64,000 nt of DNA from positions 1-64,000 of the forward strand of contig CAZCZI010000006.1 of NCBI GenBank assembly GCA_964503045.1, read 5' to 3'. The DNA comes from CAYZJR01 sp964503045 (GTDB lineage: Bacteria > Cyanobacteriota > Vampirovibrionia > Obscuribacterales > Obscuribacteraceae). The translations under genes were made by a program, and so were the position numbers. Below the pieces are notes generated by a model. That model was given only the letters and a program-made list of their open reading frames with translations. It was not told the origin of the DNA and made no database searches. Of this stretch, positions 17,081 through 27,044 are shown one piece after another (position 1 is the stretch's first letter; every line of letters begins with the position of its first letter).

Positions 17081-17150
17081 GCGATTCCGCAACAAACGCG
17101 ATTCCGCATCGAACGAACGCGCTTCCTCTTCGAACGAACGCGATTCCGTA
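17081..17150. repeat. Short direct repeats, AACGCGATTCCG type
   Basis: GCGATTCCG(C/T)A occurs at 17081, 17099 and about 17140, with a diverged copy (GAACGAACGCGCTTCC) between, in the gap between the yraN stop and the receiver/GGDEF gene. It is a small minisatellite-like patch with no evident function. Confidence 0.7.
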
Positions 17151-17162
17151 CCCCAAGCGCGG

Positions 17163-19385
17163 TTACGTAAACGTCACACCGGTCTTGCGCCTGCTCGACA
17201 GCGCCAATCGGTTCTTAGCCTCATCGAGAAGGTCATCCAACCTCGTGCAATTCTCCGGATATGACGCAAAAGCGTATGTGATGCACACATCAAACTTCCG
17301 ACCGAACTCGCCGGCAAAGCTGATTTGCGCGAGCTCTTGGGTGAGCTGTTCCAGGGCGCCGGCAATCGCTGGAGCAACGTCTTCTTCGATTGCCAGAGCA
17401 AATCCTCGCTCCCCCCAACGACCGCGTACGACTTCGGCCTTGAATCTCGACTGCAAGAGTTTTCCAATCGTGGCAAGCACTTGAAACCCCGCGAAGATGC
17501 CGTATCTATCCAGTTCTTCAAAGTAGTCGATGGTTATGAGGCAAAGCGAAAGGTTTTGCTTGGTTGACTGCGCCTTGTTAAAGGCATCTTCCAGACGACG
17601 CATAAAGACGTCGGGTTTGAGCACTCCGGTGAGTTCGTCCAATGTGATGCTCTGGCGTTGCAATCGCGAGCGTTCGAGTTGCGCATTTATTCTGGCAATC
17701 AACTCCTCGCTCAAAACAGGCTTGCTCAAAAAGTCATCTCCACCAGCCTGGAACGCCGCCGCTCTGCCCTGGGCATCACTCTTGGAGGTAAGAAAAACAA
17801 TCGGCAGTGCGCCCCAAACATTGTTTGCACGAATCACTTTGCAGACGTCATAACCAGAAAGCCCCGGCATGATCACATCCAACAGAACCAGGTCGGGCTC
17901 GGTCTCGTTCAACGCATCCACGATGCGAATCGGTTCGTTCAACACTGACACCTGCATTCCAATTGAAGACAAGACAGTGTGAATGAACTTCGTCAGAAGC
18001 TCATCGTCGTCTACGGTCAGAATTCGTGGACGTTTGAGCTGCCTAGCTTGCGACAACTTGTAGAGGGTGTTCTCGAATGGATTCTGTTCAAATGGAACAT
18101 TCAAGAATGCAGAGCATCCGACAAAAGTTAATTCCTCGGGTGACAACAGCTCATTTTGGGGCACAAGGAAAGCCAGAGGCAGTGCCTCATTTCCTACGGT
18201 CAACCTAATCTCTTTGGCTACGGTGAATGCCGCGCTTTTACCAATCAAGCCAACATCGATAATAGCTGAATCAAACCTGGTGAAAGTTGATTTGACTACA
18301 GCATCGACAGCCTTGTAGGTTCGGGTGACTTGAATTTCGATAAGAGCGTCGAGCTGCTTCAGCCTCTCGCCAATTGTCTCATCAGAAGCCAGAACCAGTA
18401 CTCGTCCGGCGCTGAATCTGCGACCTGCGGTTTGACCTACTTCAACCAGACCGGCGACTCTCATTGCCGTTTCCCCATCTGCGAGATGGCGGAAAATTTC
18501 GCTCCACAAAAGTTCGTGCTCCGTGCTGTTATCGGGGTCGAGCATGCCCACGTACGCTTCGATTTGTCCGGCACAGCGACTGACCTTTTCCAGTCCTAGG
18601 GATCCGGAAGTTCCTTTCAATCTGTGAGCCAGCCCAAGCACTTCATCGCGTTTTTCCACGCTGGAGGGATCGGCTTGAAGCTTCGCAACTGACTGCGAAA
18701 TCTTGTCCCACTCTCGAGGCATCTGCTTGGCCAATTCGGCTTGAGCCTCACGAACTTTCGCTTCGACTGCCAGTTTCTTGTTCATTTGCTGGAGGTGCGC
18801 CATCAGCTCGGCATCACCAGCAAGACTCGGTGCCTCGTCGTGTTCCCCATAACCCTCATAACCTTCTTGGCTGGCAGGGGGCTCGGCTCCTTCGGGCGTC
18901 TCACCGCCGGCGCCACCAGAACGTTGCATCAAATTCTGTGCATATTCCTGCTGCGGCAAATTGGTGAAGGAAGCGCGTGGGCTTCCGACTGTCGATATGG
19001 CCTGCTGTCTGCGGCGTGGAAGCAGCCCTTCAATTTGCTGGAGGAACAGATTTGCATCGATTGGCTTTTGCAGAACCAGAGATACATGCAAGAGATTACG
19101 AAGACGGTTGAATGTTTTTGCGTCGCACCAAGTTCCACTGACAAAGACAATCGGCACCTGATTGCCTGAATCGCGAATCTGAGCAATCAGTGTCATTCCA
19201 TCAGTTTCGGGCAAGCGGTAGTCCACTATCACCAGTGAAGCGTTGCCAACCATTGTCATCGCTTCTTTGGCGCTGCGTGCCTCGCTAACGGGAAAACCAT
19301 TGGACTGAAGTACCTCTGTGAGAAGCTGCCGAAAGTATTGATCGTCGTCTACAACCAAAATCGGCTTCATCTGTACACTTGCCAT
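17163..19385 (-). CDS. Multi-receiver response regulator with HPt and degenerate GGDEF domain
   Basis: 740 residues. Order: REC1 (about 8-122, phospho-Asp55 in VIVDYRLPETDG); a Gln/Glu/Gly-rich linker; an HPt helix bundle with His254 in AHRLKGTSGSLGLE; a receiver-like domain lacking the conserved acidic pair (about 328-445); REC3 (about 452-575, Asp503 in LLDVIMPGLSG); and a GGDEF-like domain (about 580-735) whose signature is WGERGF instead of GG(D/E)EF. The last domain probably does not make c-di-GMP (inference). The gene follows the hybrid kinase by 3 bp, so it is likely the output of that phosphorelay. Confidence 0.9.
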   Translation of the reverse strand: MASVQMKPILVVDDDQYFRQLLTEVLQSNGFPVSEARSAKEAMTMVGNASLVIVDYRLPETDGMTLIAQIRDSGNQVPIVFVSGTWCDAKTFNRLRNLLHVSLVLQKPIDANLFLQQIEGLLPRRRQQAISTVGSPRASFTNLPQQEYAQNLMQRSGGAGGETPEGAEPPASQEGYEGYGEHDEAPSLAGDAELMAHLQQMNKKLAVEAKVREAQAELAKQMPREWDKISQSVAKLQADPSSVEKRDEVLGLAHRLKGTSGSLGLEKVSRCAGQIEAYVGMLDPDNSTEHELLWSEIFRHLADGETAMRVAGLVEVGQTAGRRFSAGRVLVLASDETIGERLKQLDALIEIQVTRTYKAVDAVVKSTFTRFDSAIIDVGLIGKSAAFTVAKEIRLTVGNEALPLAFLVPQNELLSPEELTFVGCSAFLNVPFEQNPFENTLYKLSQARQLKRPRILTVDDDELLTKFIHTVLSSIGMQVSVLNEPIRIVDALNETEPDLVLLDVIMPGLSGYDVCKVIRANNVWGALPIVFLTSKSDAQGRAAAFQAGGDDFLSKPVLSEELIARINAQLERSRLQRQSITLDELTGVLKPDVFMRRLEDAFNKAQSTKQNLSLCLITIDYFEELDRYGIFAGFQVLATIGKLLQSRFKAEVVRGRWGERGFALAIEEDVAPAIAGALEQLTQELAQISFAGEFGRKFDVCITYAFASYPENCTRLDDLLDEAKNRLALSSRRKTGVTFT

Positions 19386-19388
19386 GGT

Positions 19389-22300
19389 TCAGTCGTTCCT
19401 CCCCGGTACCGTTGTTTCTAAAAGTCCATTCAAGAAATCACGCACTGTTTTAAGAAGGTGATCTTGAGTTGTAGTTCCTTTAGTCAGATGCGCCGTTATT
19501 CCCAGCTGCAACTGAGCCTTTTGCTCTTCTGTCAGGTCGCTGGCTGTGTAAACAATGAGCGGCTTTATGCCGTTCTTCTCATTGCGCAAGACGTCGACCA
19601 GTTCGTAGCCGTTGGTTCCCGGAATCACCAGATCAAGAATGATCAAGTCCGGATTCTCGCTGCGGAACCGCGATATTGCTTCGTCGCCATCGGTTGCTTC
19701 GAGACACTTGATTCCGAGCGCACTCAACTGTTCTGTTAAAACCGCCCTTGTGGAAGGATCATCCTCGACGATCAAAACCCTGGCAGGTCCAAGTCTTTCT
19801 CGAGCGGAAGCTAGGGCTTGATGCAGTCGTTCCTCCGGAAATGGTTTCGTTAACCAGTCAATCAAAGCCGGATGACCAAACGTGTTCGTGTCTCCCTGCT
19901 TGCTGGCAGTCACGATGACGACCGGAATCGAGCGCCTGTCGCCATCTTCCGATAGTGACTTGAGAAGGTCGAGCCCGTCACCATCAGGCAGCTTGAGATC
20001 GAGAATAATTACTAGCGGCGTCAATTGTTTGAGCTTTTGACGCGCCTCTTCAAGCGTGGACACACGCGCGACTTTGAAACCGTCTTGCACAAGATGTTCT
20101 TTCAAAATTTCTGCGATGTTGTCGTCATCCTCAACGATTAAAGCCGGATGGAGTCCGTATTTCGCCTCGACGTCCTGATTTAAGTGCTTCGGTATGAAGC
20201 TCGCCGGAATCTCAAACCAGAAAGTGGTGCCTTCAGTCTCCTTGCTCTCGACACCGATGCTGCCGTCATGGAGTTCCACTATAGACTTGCAGATGGCCAG
20301 CCCCAGTCCAGTTCCCTTCTGGATTTTTCTTGTGTCTCCTTGGTCGAGCTGTTGAAACTTACCGAAGAGCTTGTGCATTTGATTTGCAGGGATGCCAATC
20401 CCCTTGTCTGATACAGAAAATCTAAACGAGCGGCCGGCACCAGGCTCTACTGCCAGCAAAACCTCGCCGTTTTTCGGTGAGAACTTTATCGCGTTGGATA
20501 TCAGATTGGTTAGAACCTGAAGAATGCGGTCTTCATCACACTCGGTAGGTCCGCTCGTCAACACGTTCACACCTACCTTGATACCTGCCTCATCTGCCAT
20601 TCCACGAATACCGTCGATTGCCTTTCGAGCGAGGTCTTTCACGTCTACAGTTCTCTTTTGCAAGTCGAGTTTGCCAGCTTCAATTTTTCGAATGTCGAGA
20701 ATGTCATTGATCAGTCTTATGAGCCTGTCCGACTCAGTTCGCGCGATCGTGACTAATCGGGCCGCTTTCGCAGACACTTCTCCTGCCAGTCCGCCTTCGA
20801 TGAGACCGAGCGAACCACGTATAGAAGTAAGCGGTGTGCGCAACTCATGTGACACGGTCGAATAGAAATCTCGCACGCGTCTTTCTGCTTCCTTGGAATC
20901 AGAGATGTCGCGCCCTTCCGGAATCAGAAGCACGACTTTGCCTTCTTCGTCCATGACCGGTTTGAGCGAGAAGTCGACGGTGAAGAGGTTACCGTCATGA
21001 TCGCGATGCGTCGCTTCAAACCTGACAAATTTACCCTGCGCCGCCTCGGTAATCGCTTGCCTCAGTTGATCTTGCAATTCTTTGGAATGCGCCCACCATG
21101 GACAATCCCAAAAGGGCAATCCGAGTACGTCTTTTCGTTCCACTCCTGCAAAATCTAGAGCGGTGCGATTTGCTTCAAGCAATGTTCCATCCGGAGCCAA
21201 AAGACCGATGAATTGAAAAGTCTGATCGAAGATGGCTCGGAATTTTCGCTCGTTCTCCGCCATTTTCTGCTGAGCCGCTTTTCTTTCCGACACATCTCTA
21301 ATCACCGAAGTAAATAGAGTTCTCTCGCCAAGATTGACGACACTCCATGCCAACTCCACGTGAACGCTGGTTCCATTTTTCCGGCGGCCTTCAAATTCTT
21401 TTCCAACACCAAATATCTTGTTTTCGCCAGTGCTCATCAGGTCTGGGGAAATTGGTTCATCTGCACCAAGAAACGATGGTATCAGAAGTCCGATTGGCCT
21501 TCCGACCAGTTCTTCGTTCGACCAGCCGAATATTTTGGTTGTCGCCAAATTGGCGGATTCAATCGTTCCATCCGAATTGAACAAGACGATGCTGTCTGGT
21601 GCCGTGGCGAGAATGGCTCTATATCTCGCTTCTCTTTCAACCAGCTCTGCCTCCGCCTTTCGTTGCATCGTAACATCACGCGACGAAAATCTCATGTGCA
21701 CAAACTTTTCGTTTACGAAATATGCGCTCGAACTTATGACCACATGCTTGAAAGTTCCATCTTTGCGCTTAACCTTGGTCGCGAAATCCTTCATACCCTG
21801 CTGCTTTTCAAGCGAGGTGACAATGAGGTCGATAGCATCTTTGTCTACGTAAAAATCCTTACAATTGCGCTCGTTCATTTCTTGATCGGTGTAACCCAGC
21901 ATCTCGAGCTGCGCTCTGTTCGATCTCAAGACCTTGCCATCGCTTGCCACCCATTGCAAGCCAACCGCTGCATTGTCGAAGAAATCGGCAAGAGCACCCT
22001 CGCTCTTTTCAAGCTCTCTTTCCACTTCGCGACGCGCTTTCAAAAACCTGCGCAGAAGCGATATTGTCACCAACACCGCACCAATGGCGATGGCAATGAA
22101 CAGAAGCGAAACTTGAGTAAATTTGCGATTGCTCTCTTCGAGTTTCTTGGTGCGTTCCAACAAAAGATTGTTTTCTTCATCTTGCATTTCACCGATGATC
22201 CGGCGAATCTCTTCCATCGCTCTTCTGCCGCGCCCGGATTTGACCACCTCTTTGGCAGGCTCGAAGCCTTGATTGCGTCTTAGATCGATTGACTCTTTCA

Positions 22301-22664
22301 AAAGTTGAAGACGTTCGTCGGTGCGAATGGAAAGCTTGCCGAGCCTGTGTTGCTGGGTTGGGCTGTCGATGGTCAGCCGAGACAGTTTGGCCACGACTTC
22401 GTTCAGCTTCTCGTAAGCCGCGTTATATGGGTCGAGGTACTCGTCCTCTCCGGTAAGAATGAATCCACGCTGCCCTGTTTCGGCGTCCTTGATGGCAGAC
22501 ATCACCTGCTCGAGCTGATTGAGCACTTCATACGTGTGAATGACCGACTGGCGGCTCTCAGCCTGATTTTCGCGCAAGCCAATCGTCAAGATTCCCGTGG
22601 CGATCAAAGCAGCGAACAGAACAGAAACTCCAATTGCGGTTTTGGCACCCAATGAAAGTCTCAT
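19389..22664 (-). CDS. Hybrid sensor histidine kinase (CHASE3-PAS3-HisKA-HATPase-REC2)
   Basis: 1091 residues. A first TM (about 9-29), CHASE3-like extracytoplasmic helices (DAETGQRGFILTGEDEYL) and a second TM (about 184-204) lead to three PAS domains (about 220-335, 345-462, 472-592). The dimerisation helix has His606 in STVSHELRTPLTSIRG; the ATPase domain has NLISNAIKFSP, DKGIGIP and GTGLGLAI. Two receivers follow, with Asp889 (IILDLKLPDGDG) and Asp1011 (IILDLVIPGTNG). Its ATG overlaps the stop of the upstream receiver gene (ATGA) and the downstream regulator starts 3 bp later, so the three genes are translationally coupled. The signal is unknown. Confidence 0.94.
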   Translation of the reverse strand: MRLSLGAKTAIGVSVLFAALIATGILTIGLRENQAESRQSVIHTYEVLNQLEQVMSAIKDAETGQRGFILTGEDEYLDPYNAAYEKLNEVVAKLSRLTIDSPTQQHRLGKLSIRTDERLQLLKESIDLRRNQGFEPAKEVVKSGRGRRAMEEIRRIIGEMQDEENNLLLERTKKLEESNRKFTQVSLLFIAIAIGAVLVTISLLRRFLKARREVERELEKSEGALADFFDNAAVGLQWVASDGKVLRSNRAQLEMLGYTDQEMNERNCKDFYVDKDAIDLIVTSLEKQQGMKDFATKVKRKDGTFKHVVISSSAYFVNEKFVHMRFSSRDVTMQRKAEAELVEREARYRAILATAPDSIVLFNSDGTIESANLATTKIFGWSNEELVGRPIGLLIPSFLGADEPISPDLMSTGENKIFGVGKEFEGRRKNGTSVHVELAWSVVNLGERTLFTSVIRDVSERKAAQQKMAENERKFRAIFDQTFQFIGLLAPDGTLLEANRTALDFAGVERKDVLGLPFWDCPWWAHSKELQDQLRQAITEAAQGKFVRFEATHRDHDGNLFTVDFSLKPVMDEEGKVVLLIPEGRDISDSKEAERRVRDFYSTVSHELRTPLTSIRGSLGLIEGGLAGEVSAKAARLVTIARTESDRLIRLINDILDIRKIEAGKLDLQKRTVDVKDLARKAIDGIRGMADEAGIKVGVNVLTSGPTECDEDRILQVLTNLISNAIKFSPKNGEVLLAVEPGAGRSFRFSVSDKGIGIPANQMHKLFGKFQQLDQGDTRKIQKGTGLGLAICKSIVELHDGSIGVESKETEGTTFWFEIPASFIPKHLNQDVEAKYGLHPALIVEDDDNIAEILKEHLVQDGFKVARVSTLEEARQKLKQLTPLVIILDLKLPDGDGLDLLKSLSEDGDRRSIPVVIVTASKQGDTNTFGHPALIDWLTKPFPEERLHQALASARERLGPARVLIVEDDPSTRAVLTEQLSALGIKCLEATDGDEAISRFRSENPDLIILDLVIPGTNGYELVDVLRNEKNGIKPLIVYTASDLTEEQKAQLQLGITAHLTKGTTTQDHLLKTVRDFLNGLLETTVPGRND

Positions 22665-23059
22665 ACTGCCTGCCCGTCCAGCTTGAGGATGCGCATGATT
22701 TGACTGGGCAACGTCATCGGATCAAACGGCTTGGAAATGACACCGGCCACGCCCATCTTTTTGTACTGTTCCATCTCTTGCGTTTGCACTTTTGCCGTGA
22801 TGAAGATTACATGAGGCATGCCACTTTCGAAGCGCTTCTTCATTTCGGAGAAAACCGTCATTCCATCCATTCCGGGCATAGACATGTCCAACAACACCAA
22901 ATCGGGCCGCTCTTCATCTACCAGACGCAACGCCTCGGCTCCGGAGCCCGCAACCAGAATTCTCCATTGTGTCAGCCCTTCCAGGCTCATTTCAGTGATG
23001 AGCCGAATGTGGGGATCATCATCAACCATCAAAACTTTCGAGATGGTATCTGAACTCAT
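22661..23059 (-). CDS. Single-domain response regulator
   Basis: 132 residues, receiver only: KVLMVDDDPHIRLITEM, phospho-Asp in LVLLDMSMPGMDGM, T/S in VIFITAK, and the conserved Lys in ISKPFDP. An in-frame ATG 12 nt further upstream (23071) touches the GGAGG directly, so the ATG at 23059 fits the ribosome-binding site better. First gene of a three-gene operon; it may relay phosphate to or from the hybrid kinase. Confidence 0.9.
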   Translation of the reverse strand: MSSDTISKVLMVDDDPHIRLITEMSLEGLTQWRILVAGSGAEALRLVDEERPDLVLLDMSMPGMDGMTVFSEMKKRFESGMPHVIFITAKVQTQEMEQYKKMGVAGVISKPFDPMTLPSQIMRILKLDGQAV

Positions 23060-23071
23060 CGTGGTCTTCAT

Positions 23072-23516
23072 CCTCCGCCGCAGCCATTAAAGTCTATCTG
23101 CCCAGCTCGTTTCCAACCAAGGCGTTGACAATGGACCCATACTTCCAGCCGAGATCATAACTGTAAAGCCTTTGAATAGGCTTAGACAGGGGCTTTGATC
23201 AGAATTGACAGTGACGAAAAGGTAAATAATCAGAAGCAGAAACCAATGAGCAAAAGTCTTGTAAGGAACATATAAACCCAAACAGAACAGTTGAGTAAGT
23301 TTTGTGCCGCGATGATCGAAATACCGCGTGTTTTCGCTTCGGAACTAAAGAAGCAGTCTTTTTAAGTGAATGAAGGATCTCAGAGTCGAACCGAGATTAA
23401 GCGCCGCCCTGCGTATTTTCCCCAGTGACTACCGTCGCTGCGTTTGTTAAATTTCAAAGCACTTTCCCCAATTGACAGCTTTGCTCTGTCACCCGCGCTT
23501 GTGAGGGTGCTTCTTT
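23072..23516. other. Divergent intergenic region with a shared promoter motif
   Basis: 445 bp between the phosphorelay operon and the gene at 23517. The main recognisable element is the 18-bp motif at 23412-23429. TTGACA at 23472-23477 lacks a good -10 partner. TGACAG....CTGTCA near 23473-23490 is a short inverted repeat. The part nearest the phosphorelay shows nothing clear. Confidence 0.5.
23412..23429 (+). promoter_or_regulatory. Shared upstream motif, copy A
   Basis: CGTATTTTCCCCAGTGAC, ending 88 bp before the start codon at 23517. It has the same sequence (one base different) and the same orientation relative to the gene as the motifs upstream of 45767 and 46777. Confidence 0.7.
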
Positions 23517-24431
23517 ATGTTTGCTTGGAAAGAAAAGCAGAGACTCAAAGATAACGGACAACGACTGTCCTCTTTCGATGGTCCAAGAAATGGCAATAAC
23601 AGGCGAGCGATCGGCCTTCTCCCGTTGCCGGGCGTCGGTCAAAGACATGAGATCTCGCAATCGAACTATCTTCGTTACCACCAACTTTTGATTTCTCTGG
23701 AAGGAAAACAAAGCACATGCTGCCTGCGTATTGCTTCTCCCAACAATAAGTCGCGCTCGGCAATACTTCTATTTCGTGGTCGAGTTCTTGGATGTCTATA
23801 CGGAAGCAAAAACATCGATCGCCAGTTGTTTGGAGAAGAGGCTCTTGAAAGAGCAGTCGCTGATTTAGCTGCACCAGGAAACATACTTGATGCTTATGTG
23901 CTAAGTGAAGAACTCGTTTTGGCAGCCGCAGCGCTGTTTCATGGCAATGTTCTCAACCAGTCGAGCTACATGAGCGCAGAACAAACTCTCGAAATGGCCA
24001 GTCAACATCTTTTGCACTCAGACATGCCCGGCTGCATAGTGATAAGCAGCGCCGACAATCTGGCAGCTTGCATGGTGTATATGTTCGGCGGAAAAATTGT
24101 CGGCGTGTACTCGTTCAAAGATGGCTGGGTAGAGTCGACTTATGAAACGGCGTTGCACTATCTGCATCGCACGCCAAACGCTTGTGTAATGGCCAGCAAA
24201 TTGACCGCATGCAACGTACAAGAAGTAATGGACCTCACTTTCAGTGTCACCGGTCTTGCCGATCGCAAAGCCTCGGAGTGGACAGGTATCAAAGCAGATG
24301 AAGCTCTTAGAGACCTCTCGACGGAAGGCAATAGAACCCTGAAAAACACAATGGAACTGAGCAACTCCGGAAGACTCCCAGTTGCACCGCCACAACCGAC
24401 GATTCGACCGGCTGCAGTTTCGTCTTATTAG
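23517..24431 (+). CDS. Conserved-looking protein of unknown function
   Basis: 304 residues, no signal peptide or membrane helix. A basic N-terminus is followed by two alternating alpha/beta segments with similar wording: SRSAILLFRGRVLGCLYGSK and AACMVYMFGGKIVGVYSFKDG. These suggest an internal duplication of a small beta-rich domain. The C-terminus is Pro/Arg-rich and disordered. I do not recognise the family. It carries the same upstream motif as the two paralogous repeat proteins at 43503-45767 and 46076-46777, which suggests shared control. The gene is monocistronic as far as can be seen. Confidence 0.75.
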   Translation: MFAWKEKQRLKDNGQRLSSFDGPRNGNNRRAIGLLPLPGVGQRHEISQSNYLRYHQLLISLEGKQSTCCLRIASPNNKSRSAILLFRGRVLGCLYGSKNIDRQLFGEEALERAVADLAAPGNILDAYVLSEELVLAAAALFHGNVLNQSSYMSAEQTLEMASQHLLHSDMPGCIVISSADNLAACMVYMFGGKIVGVYSFKDGWVESTYETALHYLHRTPNACVMASKLTACNVQEVMDLTFSVTGLADRKASEWTGIKADEALRDLSTEGNRTLKNTMELSNSGRLPVAPPQPTIRPAAVSSY

Positions 24432-24565
24432 AGTAGTTCTGCATTCGAAGGTCCGCAGTACAAAATCCGCGAGATAGATTCGGCGCTTGCGGTCTCGCTA
24501 CAAAAGATTTCGTTCTGGCATTGCCGTCGAAACTCTTGACGTTGCACATGTTACGATTGCCGCGA

Positions 24566-25903
24566 ATGTCACGATCAAAATCACCAAATCAAAGTGTAAT
24601 GCCGGTTTCGGCAGCCGTAAACGAAGCGGATCATCTTACTATTGGCGGACTGGACACGACCAAACTAGCACGCCAATTCGGAACCCCTTTGTGGGTAGTA
24701 GACGAAAGAACAATTTCAGAGGCGGCCAGCGTTTGCGCAAGCGGATTGTCTCAATATCCAGGCAAGCATCGACTGCTCTACGCAGGCAAAGCATTTCTGT
24801 GCCTTGCCATGTGCAAGATGGTCGAGCGGCTTGGAATGGGGCTTGACGTCGTTTCAGAAGGAGAGCTTTTTACTGCAAAAAAGGCTGGCTTTCCACTCGA
24901 CTTGACTTACATGCATGGAAACAATAAGTCAAAAAATGAAATTGAAGCAGCGCTCAAGTCAGGTGGAGTCAAAATAGTAGTTGATGGCAGCTCAGAGTTG
25001 GAGATGGTTTCGGCACTAGCAAAGACACTCAACGTAAAAGCACCGATTCTATTGCGCGTGACACCAGGGGTAGAACCAGATACACACCACTACATCAAAA
25101 CCGGACAAAACGATAGCAAGTTTGGAGTTCCACTCGATCAAATTGCCTCCTTGTGCCGGAGAATCAGTGGAGACGAGCATCTCAATCTGCTTGGGCTGCA
25201 CGCCCACATTGGAAGCCAGTCTCGAGATTTAGAGCCCTATTTGGAAATCGTCGACATTCTGGCTGATTGTTACCTGACAATCCAAACGGAATTCAACATG
25301 ACCTTGCCGCAAATGGATTTAGGTGGTGGGCTGGGAATCGCCTACACCGAAGATGCCGCTCCCATCGGTCTATTTGAATGGTCACATGCGATCGCGAATC
25401 GCGTGAAAGATGTTTTTAAAGCAAAAGAGATGGAACTGCCAGAACTTCTTCTCGAGCCAGGGCGATCGATCATCGGCACAGCCGGCGTCACTCTTTACAC
25501 AGTTGGGCATTGCAAAACGATTGCCGGCGGACCTCGCTATGCGGCTGTAGACGGCGGAATGGCTGACAATCCGCGACCGATAACTTATCAAGCTCGCTAC
25601 ACGGCGGCATTGGCTAACCGAATGTCGGCCGAGGTTTCGCCTGCCTCTCAAATGACTATCGTGGGCAGGTACTGTGAGTCGGGCGATATAATCATAAAAG
25701 ACGCAAACTTGCCTGCGCACACCGGCGACTTGATCGCCATTTTCGGAACTGGCGCCTACAACTTCAGCATGGCGTCAAACTACAATCGAACAGGCCGACC
25801 AGCATGCGTTCTTGTGAAGGAGGGGAGAGCCGAAATCATTTTAGAGAGGGAGTCTCTGGATGACCTCGTAAGAAATGACCGCGTTCCCAGCTGGTTGACT
25901 TGA
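24566..25903 (+). CDS. lysA: Diaminopimelate decarboxylase
   Basis: 445 residues from this ATG; the frame could start at TTG 24521 or ATG 24599, and none has a good ribosome-binding site. A fold-type III PLP enzyme that converts meso-diaminopimelate to L-lysine. Motifs: PLP Lys in LLYAGKAFL, HGNNKSKNE, HAHIGSQ, the glycine-rich DLGGGLGI, LEPGRSI, and the substrate-binding GRYCESGDII with its catalytic Cys. It ends 20 bp before cdaA, so lysine/peptidoglycan precursor metabolism and c-di-AMP synthesis appear to share a transcript. Confidence 0.94.
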   Translation: MSRSKSPNQSVMPVSAAVNEADHLTIGGLDTTKLARQFGTPLWVVDERTISEAASVCASGLSQYPGKHRLLYAGKAFLCLAMCKMVERLGMGLDVVSEGELFTAKKAGFPLDLTYMHGNNKSKNEIEAALKSGGVKIVVDGSSELEMVSALAKTLNVKAPILLRVTPGVEPDTHHYIKTGQNDSKFGVPLDQIASLCRRISGDEHLNLLGLHAHIGSQSRDLEPYLEIVDILADCYLTIQTEFNMTLPQMDLGGGLGIAYTEDAAPIGLFEWSHAIANRVKDVFKAKEMELPELLLEPGRSIIGTAGVTLYTVGHCKTIAGGPRYAAVDGGMADNPRPITYQARYTAALANRMSAEVSPASQMTIVGRYCESGDIIIKDANLPAHTGDLIAIFGTGAYNFSMASNYNRTGRPACVLVKEGRAEIILERESLDDLVRNDRVPSWLT

Positions 25904-25923
25904 TTTGAACCCGAGGAGCTCCA

Positions 25924-27000
25924 GTGAACGACCTGACCGATATTTTCAAGCAGGTCTCAAGCCAGGTCAGCCTGGTGCAGCTGGTTAAGCTCATCATTCA
26001 AATTTTCATTATCAGCTATGCGCTGGCCTGGATTTGGAAACGCATCGTGGGCACGCAAGCAGAAAGGCTCGTTAAGGGCGTGCTGGTATTGATCGTGATT
26101 TGCGTGATCTCGGCCTGGTTGGAGTTCAAACTGATCACCTCGATTCTTGAAAGTCTGATTCCGGTCGCGGTGATGGCGTTGATGATCGTTTTCCAGCCGG
26201 AAATCAGGCGCGGCTTGGGTTATCTGGGCAAGGTTCAAACCTTCAGGCTAGACCTCTCCATTGCCGATTCAGGCAAGAATCAAGTCAGTCGAAACATCGA
26301 TCAAATCATTACAGCCGTCAGGGAACTATCAAGAAATAAAGTCGGCGCCCTGATTGTCGTTGAACCCCCGGAAGGGGAGCGCGATTATGTCAGTCCAGGG
26401 ACTCCTGTCAATGCCGACATCTCAGCCACGCTTTTGCTCACTATTTTCTTCGGCAACTCACCGCTGCACGATGGTGCAGTCGTGATTCGTCAAGACAAAA
26501 TCGTCGCTGCCGGCGTTATTCTGCCTATGACAGACAATCCCAAACTGAGCTATCGATACGGCACCAGACATCGCGCAGCGATTGGTCTTTCCGAAATTTA
26601 CGATGGGCTTTGCATAGTCGTATCAGAAGAGACAGGATCGATCTCTGCAGCCAGCAGAGGGATGTTGGCACGCTATAACAGTGCGGAAGAACTCGCAGAC
26701 CCCATCTTTTACCTGTACAACCAAGGTGCCGACAGCAAGGCTCCAAGCGCTCTAAATTCCTTTCTGGCGCTGTTTGGCCGAAGCAAGAAAGAAGAGGCTC
26801 AGCAAGACGAGGCCAAGCCACCTGAAGAAGCCTCAGACCCCGAAAACGGACGCAGCAAAAAAGAAGCTGATACGGACAGCCACGAATCCGGCTCGAAACA
26901 TGACCCCCAAAAACATCAAGACGTCACCGAACCACGCGATAAACAAGAGCCAGGCGCCAGCCTCAATGTAAAGCCCGAGCACGAAGCAAACTACTCTTAA
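25924..27000 (+). CDS. cdaA: CdaA-type diadenylate cyclase
   Basis: 358 residues. Three N-terminal TM helices (about 18-95) precede a DAC domain (about 115-270) with the catalytic motifs HDGAVVI and RHRAA. It makes c-di-AMP from two ATP. The GTG start has GAGGAG 5 nt upstream (25913-25918). Unlike typical CdaA (about 270 residues), it has an extra C-terminal tail of about 75 residues, very rich in Lys, Glu, Asp and His and presumably disordered. No ybbR/cdaR or glmM gene follows. It is probably co-transcribed with lysA. Confidence 0.95.
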   Translation: MNDLTDIFKQVSSQVSLVQLVKLIIQIFIISYALAWIWKRIVGTQAERLVKGVLVLIVICVISAWLEFKLITSILESLIPVAVMALMIVFQPEIRRGLGYLGKVQTFRLDLSIADSGKNQVSRNIDQIITAVRELSRNKVGALIVVEPPEGERDYVSPGTPVNADISATLLLTIFFGNSPLHDGAVVIRQDKIVAAGVILPMTDNPKLSYRYGTRHRAAIGLSEIYDGLCIVVSEETGSISAASRGMLARYNSAEELADPIFYLYNQGADSKAPSALNSFLALFGRSKKEEAQQDEAKPPEEASDPENGRSKKEADTDSHESGSKHDPQKHQDVTEPRDKQEPGASLNVKPEHEANYS

Positions 27001-27044
27001 ACGGATTTGTTTTGATAACGCGGTGACGGCACCAGTGCTTGTCG

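Noticed and set aside
23472..23477. TTGACA as a -35 box for the gene at 23517
   Set aside because: No acceptable -10 hexamer at 16-18 bp; kept only as a note in the intergenic entry.
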